A DNA stretch of 15,404 nt, taken from Terriglobia bacterium. GTDB taxonomy: Bacteria; Acidobacteriota; Terriglobia; UBA7540. The translations under genes and the position numbers were made by a program. This document shows positions 7,016-14,343 of the stretch, in pieces. A model generated the notes under the pieces. It saw only the letters and a program-made list of their open reading frames with translations. It did not search any database and had not been told where the DNA came from. Position 1 is the stretch's first letter; each line of letters opens with the position of its first letter. Where the stretch lies: NCBI GenBank assembly GCA_030040515.1, contig JASHTO010000433.1, positions 1 through 15,404 on the forward strand. Reading direction: 5' to 3'.

Positions 7016-8566
7016 ATGCCGGAAACAGCCGAGTTGCTCAATCCCCTGCGTGAAGGTATCCGCCTGCGGCGCACACCGGACCCGTGTGCGATGGTGATTT
7101 TTGGCGCCTCCGGAGACTTGACCGAACGCAAGCTGATGCCGGCGCTTTTCTACCTCCTGCGCGAGCGCATGTTGCCCCCCGGGTTCTCGGTGATGGGCTG
7201 CGCGCGCACTCACCGCACTGACGACGAGTTCCGCCAGATGATGGGGGAAGCCGTGAGGAAATTCCTCCGCCTGAATTCTGAGAGCGAGGCATTCGTGGAG
7301 GGGTTTGAGAAAGGACTCTATTACCTTGCCGACGATTTCAGCAATCCGAAAGCTTACGAACAGCTAAGAACCACCTTGGATCGGCTCGATCAGGAGAAGG
7401 GAACTGCCGGCAATCGACTTTTTTACCTTGCCACGCCGCCCAGTTTCTTCCCCGTCATCGTCAAGAATTTGGGCGCCGCGGGGCTGGCCAAGCCCAAGGA
7501 GCCGGGCAAGACCTGGACGCGCATCGTTCTGGAAAAACCCTTCGGGCGCAGCCTGGATAGCGCGCGCGATCTGAATCAAGTGGTCACCGGCGTGTTCGAG
7601 GAGGACCAGGTCTATCGGATCGACCACTATCTGGGCAAGGAGACGGTCCAAAACCTTTTGGTGTTCCGGTTTGCCAACGGAATTTTTGAGCCCTTCTGGA
7701 ATCGCCGCTACATTGACCATGTCCAAATCACGGTGGCAGAAGAATTGGGAGTGGAAAATCGGGGCGCGTATTACGAAGAGGCCGGCCTGCTGCGTGATAT
7801 GATCCAGAATCACGTGCTCCAGTTGCTGAGTCTCGTGGCAATGGAGCCGACCGCCACATTTCAAGCCACGGCTGTGCGCGATGAGAAGGCCAAAGTGATG
7901 CGCGCGCTGCGGCCCATTCGCCCCGAAGCTGTCCAGGATTTCGTGGTGCGCGGCCAGTATGCGGAAGGATACGTCGGGGGCAAGAAAGTTCCCGCTTACC
8001 GGACGGAGCCCAAGGTATTGCCCACTTCGTGCACTGAAACCTACGCGGCGTTCAAATTCTTCATCGACAACTGGCGCTGGGCCGATGTGCCGTTCTATCT
8101 GCGCTCCGGCAAGCGCCTGGCCAAGCGCGTTTCGGAGATTTCCATTCAGTTCCGCCGCGTGCCCCATCTGCTGTTCCGCGGCGCAGGCGCGGAGGGAATT
8201 GAGCCCAATATTCTCTCGATTCGCATCCAGCCCAATGAGGGAATTTCACTGAAGTTCTGCGCCAAGCTGCCCGGAACCACCATGCAGATTCGCCCCGTCA
8301 AAATGGAATTTCTCTACGGCGAGTCCTTCGGCGCCGCGCCACCCACCGCTTATGAAACGCTTCTTCTGGATTGCATGCTGGGTGACGCCACCTTGTTTAA
8401 TCGCGCCGACGCCGTGGATTTGTCATGGGAGTTTGTAGATCCCATTCTGGACCGCTGGAAGCAGGATGGCACAAAAGGACTGGCTACATATCCGGCAGGA
8501 AGTTGGGGACCGAAAGAGGCCGATGACTTTATCGAACGCGACGGCCGGGAGTGGAGGCGGCTCTAG
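7016..8566 (+). CDS. zwf: Glucose-6-phosphate 1-dehydrogenase
   Basis: Oxidises glucose-6-phosphate to 6-phosphogluconolactone with NADP reduction, the entry step of the oxidative pentose phosphate pathway. The 516-residue length is typical. The ATG at 7016 follows AAGGAGAGG at close spacing. The Rossmann start MVIFGASGDLTERKL places the nucleotide loop at about 30-35. EKPFGR is at 173-178, and the active-site signature RIDHYLGKE at 201-209 has the catalytic region Asp203/His204 and substrate-binding Lys208. The C-terminal G6PD domain continues with FWNRRYIDHVQITVAEELGV and ends near WGPKEADDFI. It is followed by opcA, whose product is the known assembly partner of this enzyme in cyanobacteria and actinobacteria. 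Confidence 0.98.
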   Translation: MPETAELLNPLREGIRLRRTPDPCAMVIFGASGDLTERKLMPALFYLLRERMLPPGFSVMGCARTHRTDDEFRQMMGEAVRKFLRLNSESEAFVEGFEKGLYYLADDFSNPKAYEQLRTTLDRLDQEKGTAGNRLFYLATPPSFFPVIVKNLGAAGLAKPKEPGKTWTRIVLEKPFGRSLDSARDLNQVVTGVFEEDQVYRIDHYLGKETVQNLLVFRFANGIFEPFWNRRYIDHVQITVAEELGVENRGAYYEEAGLLRDMIQNHVLQLLSLVAMEPTATFQATAVRDEKAKVMRALRPIRPEAVQDFVVRGQYAEGYVGGKKVPAYRTEPKVLPTSCTETYAAFKFFIDNWRWADVPFYLRSGKRLAKRVSEISIQFRRVPHLLFRGAGAEGIEPNILSIRIQPNEGISLKFCAKLPGTTMQIRPVKMEFLYGESFGAAPPTAYETLLLDCMLGDATLFNRADAVDLSWEFVDPILDRWKQDGTKGLATYPAGSWGPKEADDFIERDGREWRRL

Positions 8567-8726
8567 GCGACCGGGGGCATTGGCAAGACCGAAAATTGAC
8601 TATTCCAGGGATATCCCCAGAAAGTGTTGAAAACAAACGATAGCATTTGTAACCGGACCAGTTGAGACTGATTGCCAGTAAGCAACTGAAAATGAAGGCC
8701 TTGAAAAGGTCGAGGACAGCATTAAT

Positions 8727-9884
8727 TTGAAAGGAAAGGGCCTACCATTGGGCGGTATACTTCAGGAATTTGCCTTGGGAGAACCCCGGCCTGCTAACGT
8801 GGCGGAGATCGAAGCGGGGCTTTCGACCATGTGGCGGAGTGCTGCGAAGGGTACGGATGAGGAATCACCGGTAACCCGGGCTTCCGCGCTCACTTTGCTC
8901 GTCTACGTGGAAAGCTCGGATGCGGCGCGGGAAGTGAGCAATCTGATCGCCGACGTGACCCGCCAGAATCCCTGCCGCGCCGTGGTGATGGTGATGAACC
9001 CCGAGGGGTCGCCTGAAGGACTAATGGCCTCCGTCTCCGCCCACTGTCACATGGCGGCCGAGGCAGGGAAACAGATTTGCAGCGAGCAGATTACGCTGGA
9101 AGCGCGCGGGGACACCGGCCCGGAACTGATGAGCATGGTTCTGCCCCTCACGGTGTCAGGGCTGCCCATATACATGTGGTGGCGAGCCGGGCACTTCACC
9201 ATGCCGGGCTATTTCGATCAGCTTCTGAGGATAACGCAGCGCTTGATTGTGGATTCTGCTCGCTTCGCCGCGACGCGGTCGGATTTAACCTCGCTGGCCG
9301 CGTGGTCGGAGAAGCATTCCGGGCGCATTCGCCTTTCCGACCTGAACTGGGCGCGGGCCACTCCCTGGCGGGAGGTGATGGCGCAATGTTTTGATTCGCC
9401 CGACCGCCGCCCGTATCTCCAACGCATCCACGAAGTTCACATCGAATACGAAAAGGAATCAGCCCGGCTTGCAACGCAGCGCGCGCAAAGCCTGTTGCTG
9501 ACGGCATGGCTGGCCACGCGTCTCGGTTGGGAGTTCCATTACGCCGAAACACGCGGTCCCAATATACCGCGCGCCCTCTTCTTCAAGTCCGCGAAGGGCG
9601 AAGTGAAGGTGGAACGGACCCTGCGGAAGGTGGAAGGCGGAGGCAGCGGAGTCTGCTTCTCGTTCCGAATTGATGCCGGGGATGCGCGCTTTTCCTTCTC
9701 GCGCGGGACGGACGGCAAGGTGGTGCAGACGCTAGCTGAAGTCCCCGGAGTGCTGCCGATTGGCCGCACCGTGCGGATTGAAGCGGAGGACGAAGTGGAA
9801 ATTCTGAACGATGAGTTGATGCTCGTCGGCCCCGACCGCGTTTACGAGGAAGTCTTGGCTCTGGTGGCGAGGATGACGAGCTAG
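8727..9884 (+). CDS. opcA: Glucose-6-phosphate dehydrogenase assembly protein OpcA
   Basis: Helper protein that promotes oligomerisation and activity of glucose-6-phosphate dehydrogenase; it has no known catalytic role. The 385-residue product has the OpcA pattern: an N-terminal segment VAEIEAGLSTMWRSA, TRASALTLLVYVE, CRAVVMVMNPEG, SAHCHMAAEAGKQICSEQI, and PLTVSGLPIYMWWRAG near residues 142-155, followed by a C-terminal domain. The start is uncertain. TTG at 8727 has GAGG 11 bases upstream, while TTG at 8748, seven codons later, has a purine-rich AAGGAAAGG close by and is equally credible. The last cysteine is Cys310. It lies 160 bases after zwf and 54 bases before pgl, the order seen in actinobacteria. 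Confidence 0.93.
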   Translation: MKGKGLPLGGILQEFALGEPRPANVAEIEAGLSTMWRSAAKGTDEESPVTRASALTLLVYVESSDAAREVSNLIADVTRQNPCRAVVMVMNPEGSPEGLMASVSAHCHMAAEAGKQICSEQITLEARGDTGPELMSMVLPLTVSGLPIYMWWRAGHFTMPGYFDQLLRITQRLIVDSARFAATRSDLTSLAAWSEKHSGRIRLSDLNWARATPWREVMAQCFDSPDRRPYLQRIHEVHIEYEKESARLATQRAQSLLLTAWLATRLGWEFHYAETRGPNIPRALFFKSAKGEVKVERTLRKVEGGGSGVCFSFRIDAGDARFSFSRGTDGKVVQTLAEVPGVLPIGRTVRIEAEDEVEILNDELMLVGPDRVYEEVLALVARMTS

Positions 9885-9938
9885 CTGTCGGTTTTCAGTG
9901 ATCATGATGCTGGGAATTGACGGCTGAGGCCCAATGAT

Positions 9939-10700
9939 ATGGCGCAGATGGTGGCAAGCGCCGGTAAACCCGAAATTCGCATTTTCGACGACCTGGAGCA
10001 ATTGAGCTGGGCGGCGGCGACGCGCTTCGAGGAGCAGGCGCGCGTGAAGGCCATCGATAAGAAGCCCTTCTGCGCTGCCCTTTCGGGCGGATCGACTCCG
10101 AAGTTGCTCTACGAGCTGCTGGGCAGCCCGACGTTTGGCGGCAGGGTGCGGTGGACGAATGTTCAGTTGTTTCAAGTGGACGAACGCTGCGTGCCGCCCG
10201 ACGATGCGCAGAGCAATTACCGCATGATCCGGCAGGCCCTGATTGAACCTTCGCCGCTTCCCGAGGAGAATTTTCACCGCATGGCAGCGGAGAGCCCGGA
10301 CCGCGAGCACGCTGCACGCCAGTATGCGGAGGAGCTGGCATCGGTTCTGAAGCCAGCCCCGGGCCAATGGCCGCAGTTCGACTTGATCTTCCTTGGCATG
10401 GGCCCTGACGGGCATACGGCGTCGCTTTTTCCCGAAAGTGCCGCGCTGGCTGAGCATACAGCTTGGGTGGTTCCCAACTTCGCGCCCAAGCTCAATTCGA
10501 ACCGCCTGACGTTGACTTTTCCGGTGCTCAACGCCGCGGCGCACCTCATCTTTCTGATCGCCGGGGCGGACAAAGCGGACACTCTGCATCAGGTGCTGAA
10601 TGGGCCGGCAGGACAATTCCCCGTGCAACTCATTCAACCCACGCACGGGCGCTTGAGCTGGTTCATTGAGAAAAGCGCGGCAGGGAAGCTGAGTGGTTAG
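9939..10700 (+). CDS. pgl: 6-phosphogluconolactonase
   Basis: Hydrolyses 6-phosphogluconolactone to 6-phosphogluconate, the second oxidative pentose phosphate step. The 253-residue product belongs to the DevB/NagB-like superfamily. The ATG at 9939 has GAGG 9 bases upstream; a second in-frame ATG at 9948 is less well placed. Motifs seen are ALSGGSTPKLLYELL (phosphate loop near 47-61), FQVDERCVPPDDAQSN (about 78-93) and LGMGPDGHTASLFP (152-165), which contains the histidine of the active site. The last domain segment RLTLTFPVLNAAAHLIFLIAG is typical. It completes zwf-opcA-pgl; rpe follows after a repeat-filled spacer. Confidence 0.97.
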   Translation: MAQMVASAGKPEIRIFDDLEQLSWAAATRFEEQARVKAIDKKPFCAALSGGSTPKLLYELLGSPTFGGRVRWTNVQLFQVDERCVPPDDAQSNYRMIRQALIEPSPLPEENFHRMAAESPDREHAARQYAEELASVLKPAPGQWPQFDLIFLGMGPDGHTASLFPESAALAEHTAWVVPNFAPKLNSNRLTLTFPVLNAAAHLIFLIAGADKADTLHQVLNGPAGQFPVQLIQPTHGRLSWFIEKSAAGKLSG

Positions 10701-10725
10701 GTATCTGGATTGTTCGGCGGGAGGG

Positions 10726-10796
10726 ACGAAATTCGAAACTGGAAATTCGAAACTCGAAGGTCGAAACCGTCCGCGAATTTCGATTTTCGAAGTTCG
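10726..10796. repeat. CGAAA heptad spacer repeat, copy B, partly self-complementary
   Basis: The pgl-rpe spacer is mostly made of CGAAA-type heptads. The left half (10726-10765) reads in the same sense as copy A at 1280-1310, with 20 of 22 identical bases at 10733-10754. The right half (10771-10796) is in inverse sense: its complement contains CGAAAATCGAAA, also found in copy A. The two halves could fold on each other as an imperfect hairpin in the messenger RNA. Confidence 0.7.
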
Positions 10797-10812
10797 TTTT
10801 TCTGAGAATTGC

Positions 10813-11475
10813 ATGGTAAAGATCGCGCCCTCGATTCTTTCCGCGGATTTCACTCGCCTTGGCGAGCAAGTGCAGTTGGTGGAGGCGGCGGGAGTAGACC
10901 GCATTCAGGTGGACGTGATGGACGGCCGCTTTGTTCCCAACATCACGTTTGGAGCCATCGCCATTCGCGCCCTGCGGCCGTTGACGAAACTGGTTCTTGA
11001 GGCACACCTGATGGTCACGCCGCCCGAGGATTTTATTGAGGCGTTCGCTGCCGCGGGCGCGGATACGATCATCGTTCACCAGGAAGCCACGCCGCACCTG
11101 TATCGTGTTCTGGAACATATTGCCAGCCTGGGAAAGAAGCCGGCCGTGGCGCTGAACCCTTCCACGCCGGCGTCCACGCTGTCGGAAGTGCTCGAAATGG
11201 TGAAAATGGTTCTGGTTATGACCGTGAATCCCGGTTTCGGGGGGCAGAAGTTCATTCACGCCACACTGCCGAAAATCCGCCAGGTGAGGAATGCGCTTCA
11301 GGAACGTGGCCTGGAATGCGAAGTGGAAGTGGACGGCGGAATCAACGAGGAGACGATTCGTCTCGCGGCGGAAGCCGGCGCAGACGTGATGGTGGCGGGC
11401 TCGTCGGTTTATGACGCGCCGGAAGGCGCGGGCCCGGCCATTGCGCGATTGATTGCATGTGCGGGAAGGGAGTAA
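10813..11475 (+). CDS. rpe: Ribulose-phosphate 3-epimerase
   Basis: Interconverts ribulose-5-phosphate and xylulose-5-phosphate using a TIM-barrel metal site. The ATG at 10813 gives 220 residues beginning MVKIAPSILSADFTRLG, the normal family N-terminus. An upstream in-frame GTG at 10693 would add 40 residues translated from the spacer repeat and is rejected. Motifs: VDVMDGRFVPNITFG (33-47), EAHLMVTPPEDFI (63-75), MTVNPGFGGQKFI (136-148) and EVDGGI (172-177). Expected metal ligands Asp34, His65 and Asp174 are present, but the residue aligned with the first ligand histidine of E. coli Rpe is Gln32. Its Shine-Dalgarno site is weak (GAGA), so translation may depend on local structure. It ends the pentose phosphate block. 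Confidence 0.96.
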   Translation: MVKIAPSILSADFTRLGEQVQLVEAAGVDRIQVDVMDGRFVPNITFGAIAIRALRPLTKLVLEAHLMVTPPEDFIEAFAAAGADTIIVHQEATPHLYRVLEHIASLGKKPAVALNPSTPASTLSEVLEMVKMVLVMTVNPGFGGQKFIHATLPKIRQVRNALQERGLECEVEVDGGINEETIRLAAEAGADVMVAGSSVYDAPEGAGPAIARLIACAGRE

Positions 11476-11539
11476 TCTGTATTCGGCTTGTAGCGGCAGT
11501 AACTTCATAACCGCTTAAGACATCTAAGAAGAGTCTCGA

Positions 11540-12151
11540 ATGGCGGAACTTCCACAAGTTGCGTTGGCGCGAGATGAATCGCACCTGATCAGCGAGGCGA
11601 AGGCGGGGAACTATGCCGCGTTCGAGGAACTGGTGAATCGCTATGAGAAGAAGGTCTACAGGCTGGGAATGAACATTACGGGAAACCGTGAGGATGCCGA
11701 GGACGTGCTGCAGGAGGCCTTTCTAAAGGCCTTTGAGCACTTGCCGGAATTTCGTGAGGACTCGCGCTTCTACACCTGGATTGTGCGCATCGCCGTGAAC
11801 GAAGCGCTCATGAAGCTGCGCAAACGGCGGAGTAGCCGCGAAGTTCCCATGGAAACTTCCGAGGATGAGAACGGTGAAGTGGTGGTGCGAGAATTCGCCG
11901 ATTGGAAGCCCAATCCCGAACAACAATTCGCGCAGGTGGAGCTGGAGCGGATTCTTCAGGGCGCGGCGAACGCGTTGCCGCCGGGTTTCCGCACGGTTTT
12001 TTACCTGCGCGACGTGGAAGGTTTGAGCACCGAGGAAACGGCCGAGGTCTTGGACCTGACGGTGGGTGCGGTCAAGGCCCGGCTCTTCCGCGCCCGCCTG
12101 CGCTTGCGCGAAGAGCTGAGCAAAATCTTCAAGCGAGGATCAATTCAGTGA
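11540..12151 (+). CDS. ECF-type RNA polymerase sigma factor (sigma70 family, RpoE-like)
   Basis: Directs RNA polymerase to a dedicated set of promoters. The 203-residue product has only the two domains of extracytoplasmic-function sigma factors. Region 2 spans about 26-96, with FEELVNRYEKKVYRL, DAEDVLQEAFLKAF and FYTWIVRIAVNEALMKLRK. An acidic linker follows. Region 4 spans about 135-190, with ALPPGFRTVFYLRDVEGLS and the helix-turn-helix EETAEVLDLTVGAVKARLFRARLRLRE. The ATG at 11540 follows an AAGAG-type site. Its TGA overlaps the GTG start of a zinc-finger protein, the usual arrangement for a sigma and its anti-sigma factor. Target promoters and inducing signal cannot be read from the window. 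Confidence 0.95.
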   Translation: MAELPQVALARDESHLISEAKAGNYAAFEELVNRYEKKVYRLGMNITGNREDAEDVLQEAFLKAFEHLPEFREDSRFYTWIVRIAVNEALMKLRKRRSSREVPMETSEDENGEVVVREFADWKPNPEQQFAQVELERILQGAANALPPGFRTVFYLRDVEGLSTEETAEVLDLTVGAVKARLFRARLRLREELSKIFKRGSIQ

Positions 12152-12384
12152 AATGCAATCAGGCCATTAAAGAGATCAGTGGGTATCTGGACGGCGAACT
12201 GGACTCGGAATTGAAGCAAACCCTTGAGGCCCATTTGACCTATTGCAACCACTGCCACGCCGTGTTCGACACCACCAAGAAGACCATCGAGCTCTATTGT
12301 GACGGCAAGGTTTACTCCCTCCCCGATGACGTCCGGATGCGCCTGCACGAAGCTCTGAAGCGAAAGTTGCACGGGCGCACGTAA
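12148..12384 (+). CDS. Small zinc-finger anti-sigma factor (zf-HC2 type), soluble
   Basis: Predicted to bind and hold the upstream ECF sigma factor. GTG at 12148 overlaps the sigma stop (GTGA), with GAGG 9 bases upstream, so the two are probably translationally coupled. The 78-residue product has the anti-sigma zinc motif: Cys3, then His29-x3-Cys33-x2-Cys36 in the HLTYCNHC segment, preceded by YLDGELDSELKQTLEAHL. There is one more cysteine at 51. No transmembrane helix is present, unlike many acidobacterial and proteobacterial anti-sigma factors, so it probably acts in the cytoplasm, perhaps sensing redox or zinc. The signal is an inference; the family and partner are well supported by motif and overlap. 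Confidence 0.88.
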   Translation: MKCNQAIKEISGYLDGELDSELKQTLEAHLTYCNHCHAVFDTTKKTIELYCDGKVYSLPDDVRMRLHEALKRKLHGRT

Positions 12385-12400
12385 CTCTCCCACCTTAGGC

Positions 12401-12430
12401 TTGACAGTTTCCTCCAACCACCCGTACAAT
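12401..12430 (+). promoter_or_regulatory. Near-consensus sigma70 promoter for the DksA-like gene
   Basis: TTGACA at 12401-12406 is separated by 18 bases from TACAAT at 12425-12430. Transcription would start near 12437, about 35 bases before the ATG at 12472. This is the best -35/-10 pair noticed in the window and suggests the DksA-like gene is transcribed independently of the sigma/anti-sigma pair. Confidence 0.75.
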
Positions 12431-12471
12431 TTTCGATTGGCCTCCCGCTGGTGAAGAAATCAAGGTAACGC

Positions 12472-12825
12472 ATGGACAAAAAGAAAGTCGAATACTACAG
12501 GAAGCGCCTTCTGACCAAGCAGGCGGAGCTGCTGCGTTTGGCGACCAAATCGGAGCAGGACGGCCGCGAGGCGGACGAAGAGGCCACGCAAGACATCGCC
12601 GACAAGGCGGCGAACTCCTATACCAAGGAATTCCTTTTTCATCAAAGCGATGAACATCGGCGGTTGCTGCAACTGGTGAACGAGGCTCTGGAGCGCACCA
12701 AGGAAGGCACGTACGGTCAGTGCGTGGCCTGCGGTGAGGAAGTGCAGCAGAAACGATTGGAGGCTGTTCCCTGGGCGCGTCATTGCATCGAGTGCCAGGA
12801 AAAGCAGGATAAAGGGCTCCTGTAG
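12472..12825 (+). CDS. DksA/TraR-family zinc-finger protein
   Basis: Relative of DksA, which enters the RNA polymerase secondary channel and alters initiation, often with ppGpp. The 117-residue product starts with a helical region (MDKKKVEYYRKRLLTKQAELL), then an acidic turn with ATQDIADKAANSY (about 38-50) that resembles the DksA coiled-coil tip region with its aspartates. A second helix follows, and then a four-cysteine zinc finger: Cys84-x2-Cys87 and Cys105-x2-Cys108. The ATG at 12472 has AAGG 6 bases upstream and its own strong promoter. It is shorter than E. coli DksA (151 residues), so a distinct TraR/YocK-like role is possible. Confidence 0.9.
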   Translation: MDKKKVEYYRKRLLTKQAELLRLATKSEQDGREADEEATQDIADKAANSYTKEFLFHQSDEHRRLLQLVNEALERTKEGTYGQCVACGEEVQQKRLEAVPWARHCIECQEKQDKGLL

Positions 12826-12886
12826 TTCATATCCGATCTCATTTCGCGAGGCCGTTTTCTCCCAAGCCTTGACTCACCAATCTCGG

Positions 12887-13723
12887 GTGCGCGCACTCCT
12901 TCGGGAGTTCCTCGACGCCACTCTGGCTGTGGCTTTCCCAACTGAATGCTGCCTGTGCAGAGCCGAGCTCGCGAGCCATGGCGGGCTACGTATCTGCCGG
13001 GCTTGCTGGGAAAGCCTGGAGCCGTGGCGCGGACCCTCGTGCGTGCGGTGTGGCTTGCCCTTTGCCTCTCCTCACGCACTCGATTCCGCCGATGCCGAAT
13101 GTGGTGAGTGCCGGCGAGATGAGCCGGGCTTTGACGTCGCTCGCTGCTTTGGCCTCTACATCGGCAATCTCCGCAAGGCCATCCTGCGGTTGAAGTTTGC
13201 CGGCGACGAGCGCTTGGGCGGCCGGCTGGGCGAATTGCTGGCCTTCCCTTGGAAAATGCTACCCAATAACGGCGACTCTGGCTTCCCCCTTATCGTTGCT
13301 GTTCCTCTGCACACATCTCGCCGGCGCGAGCGCGGCTACAACCAATCCCAACTGCTGGCCGCAGGCTTGGCGCGTGCGCTGAAGCGGACCACCCGTCATC
13401 CGCCACAAGTGCTCCGCGAATGCCTGCGCCGAAAGCGCGCAACGCCTCCGCAAACCGGCCTCAGCGTGGCGGCCCGTCGCGAGAATGTGCGCGGGGTCTT
13501 TGAAGTCGTGAATTCGGCAGCGACTCGCGGCCGTCGAATCGTCGTGGTGGACGATGTCATGACCACCGGAGCGACGATTTCCGCATGTGCCCGGGCATTG
13601 CGGCGCGCGGGGGCGACTCAGGTGTTGGCCCTCGTGCTGGCGCGAGCCACGCCCCAGTTTCCTGACCTTTCCAGCGCAGACCGCGACAACACAGTTGACG
13701 GACTCGACTGGGACTGGACATAA
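12887..13723 (+). CDS. comF: ComF-family phosphoribosyltransferase-like protein
   Basis: Member of the ComF/GntX group, associated with DNA uptake in competent bacteria; the biochemical activity is unclear. An N-terminal zinc-ribbon-like part has cysteine pairs ECCLC, CRAC, CVRC and CGEC (about residues 20-80). It is followed by a core with VARCFGLYIGNLRKAILRLK and VPLHTSRRRERGYNQSQLLA. The type I phosphoribosyltransferase loop IVVVDDVMTTGATIS starts at about 218. A 22-residue acidic tail ends in WDWT. The start is uncertain: GTG at 12887 gives 278 residues, TTG at 12869 is also in frame, and neither has a good Shine-Dalgarno site. The frame stays open back into the DksA-like gene, so coupled translation is possible. 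Confidence 0.85.
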   Translation: MRALLREFLDATLAVAFPTECCLCRAELASHGGLRICRACWESLEPWRGPSCVRCGLPFASPHALDSADAECGECRRDEPGFDVARCFGLYIGNLRKAILRLKFAGDERLGGRLGELLAFPWKMLPNNGDSGFPLIVAVPLHTSRRRERGYNQSQLLAAGLARALKRTTRHPPQVLRECLRRKRATPPQTGLSVAARRENVRGVFEVVNSAATRGRRIVVVDDVMTTGATISACARALRRAGATQVLALVLARATPQFPDLSSADRDNTVDGLDWDWT

Positions 13724-13767
13724 TAAGGCAAGTAGCCGGGCGTGATTGTAATCGCGGGTGAAACCTG

Positions 13768-14304
13768 ATGTCGGAGGATGGCCACCAACGAGTGCTGCAA
13801 GAGCCGGTGCTGGTGCTCAACGCCACGTACGAGCCCATCAATGTCACTGCCGTTCGCCGCGCTATCGTTCTGGTGCTCAAGGGTGTGGCCACCACGGAAG
13901 AAGAAGACGGATTCTTCATTCACTCCTCGCAACTGTTATTTCGAGTGCCTTCTGTAATCCGGCTGGTGGAATTCCGGCGCATCCCTTATCAAACGCGCGC
14001 ACTTTCGCGGAAGAATGTCCTTCTGCGCGACCGCTACACCTGCCAGTTTTGCGGCCGGGTGATGCCCGCCCACGAGTTGACACTGGACCATGTCATTCCG
14101 CGTTCGCGCGGCGGCCACACAGATTGGGACAATCTCGTGGCGTGCTGCCATCGCTGCAATAACCTGAAGGGCGACCGGTTACCGGAAGAGGCTGGTCTGC
14201 GCCTGCTTCGGCCGCCCCATCCGTTTACCCTGCACACCAGCCGGCAAATCATGCGTATGATGGGCCGCGCCGATGAGCGCTGGCGCAAGTATCTGTTTTG
14301 CTGA
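13768..14304 (+). CDS. Stand-alone HNH endonuclease-family protein
   Basis: Predicted metal-dependent nuclease of the HNH (McrA-like) fold, 178 residues, cytoplasmic. The N-terminal part VLVLNATYEPINVTAVRRAI (about 14-33) is typical of a widespread chromosomal HNH family. The nuclease part has a zinc knuckle Cys92-x2-Cys95, LDHVIPRSRGG (106-116) with the catalytic Asp107-His108, Asn122 in DWDNLVACC, and Cys127-x2-Cys130 before Asn131-Asn132 in RCNNLKGDR. No restriction, toxin, phage or intron context is nearby, so this is probably a housekeeping member rather than part of a mobile or defence system. The biological role of the family is not established. It begins 44 bases after comF; the ribosome binding site is weak. 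Confidence 0.9.
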   Translation: MSEDGHQRVLQEPVLVLNATYEPINVTAVRRAIVLVLKGVATTEEEDGFFIHSSQLLFRVPSVIRLVEFRRIPYQTRALSRKNVLLRDRYTCQFCGRVMPAHELTLDHVIPRSRGGHTDWDNLVACCHRCNNLKGDRLPEEAGLRLLRPPHPFTLHTSRQIMRMMGRADERWRKYLFC

Positions 14305-14343
14305 GCGCCTGCAATCTCCAACCCAACTTGAGGAGCGAAAATT

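Noticed and set aside
8567..8726. Separate promoter for opcA in the zwf-opcA spacer
   Set aside because: TTGACT at 8596 and TTGAAA at 8627 are -35-like but neither has an acceptable -10 at normal spacing.
10693..10812. N-terminal extension of Rpe from GTG at 10693
   Set aside because: It overlaps the pgl stop and is translated from the CGAAA repeat; the family begins at MVKIAPSILSADF.
13768..14304. HNH gene as part of a defence, homing or restriction system
   Set aside because: No methyltransferase, helicase, toxin, intron or phage gene is nearby, and the family is common as a solitary chromosomal gene.
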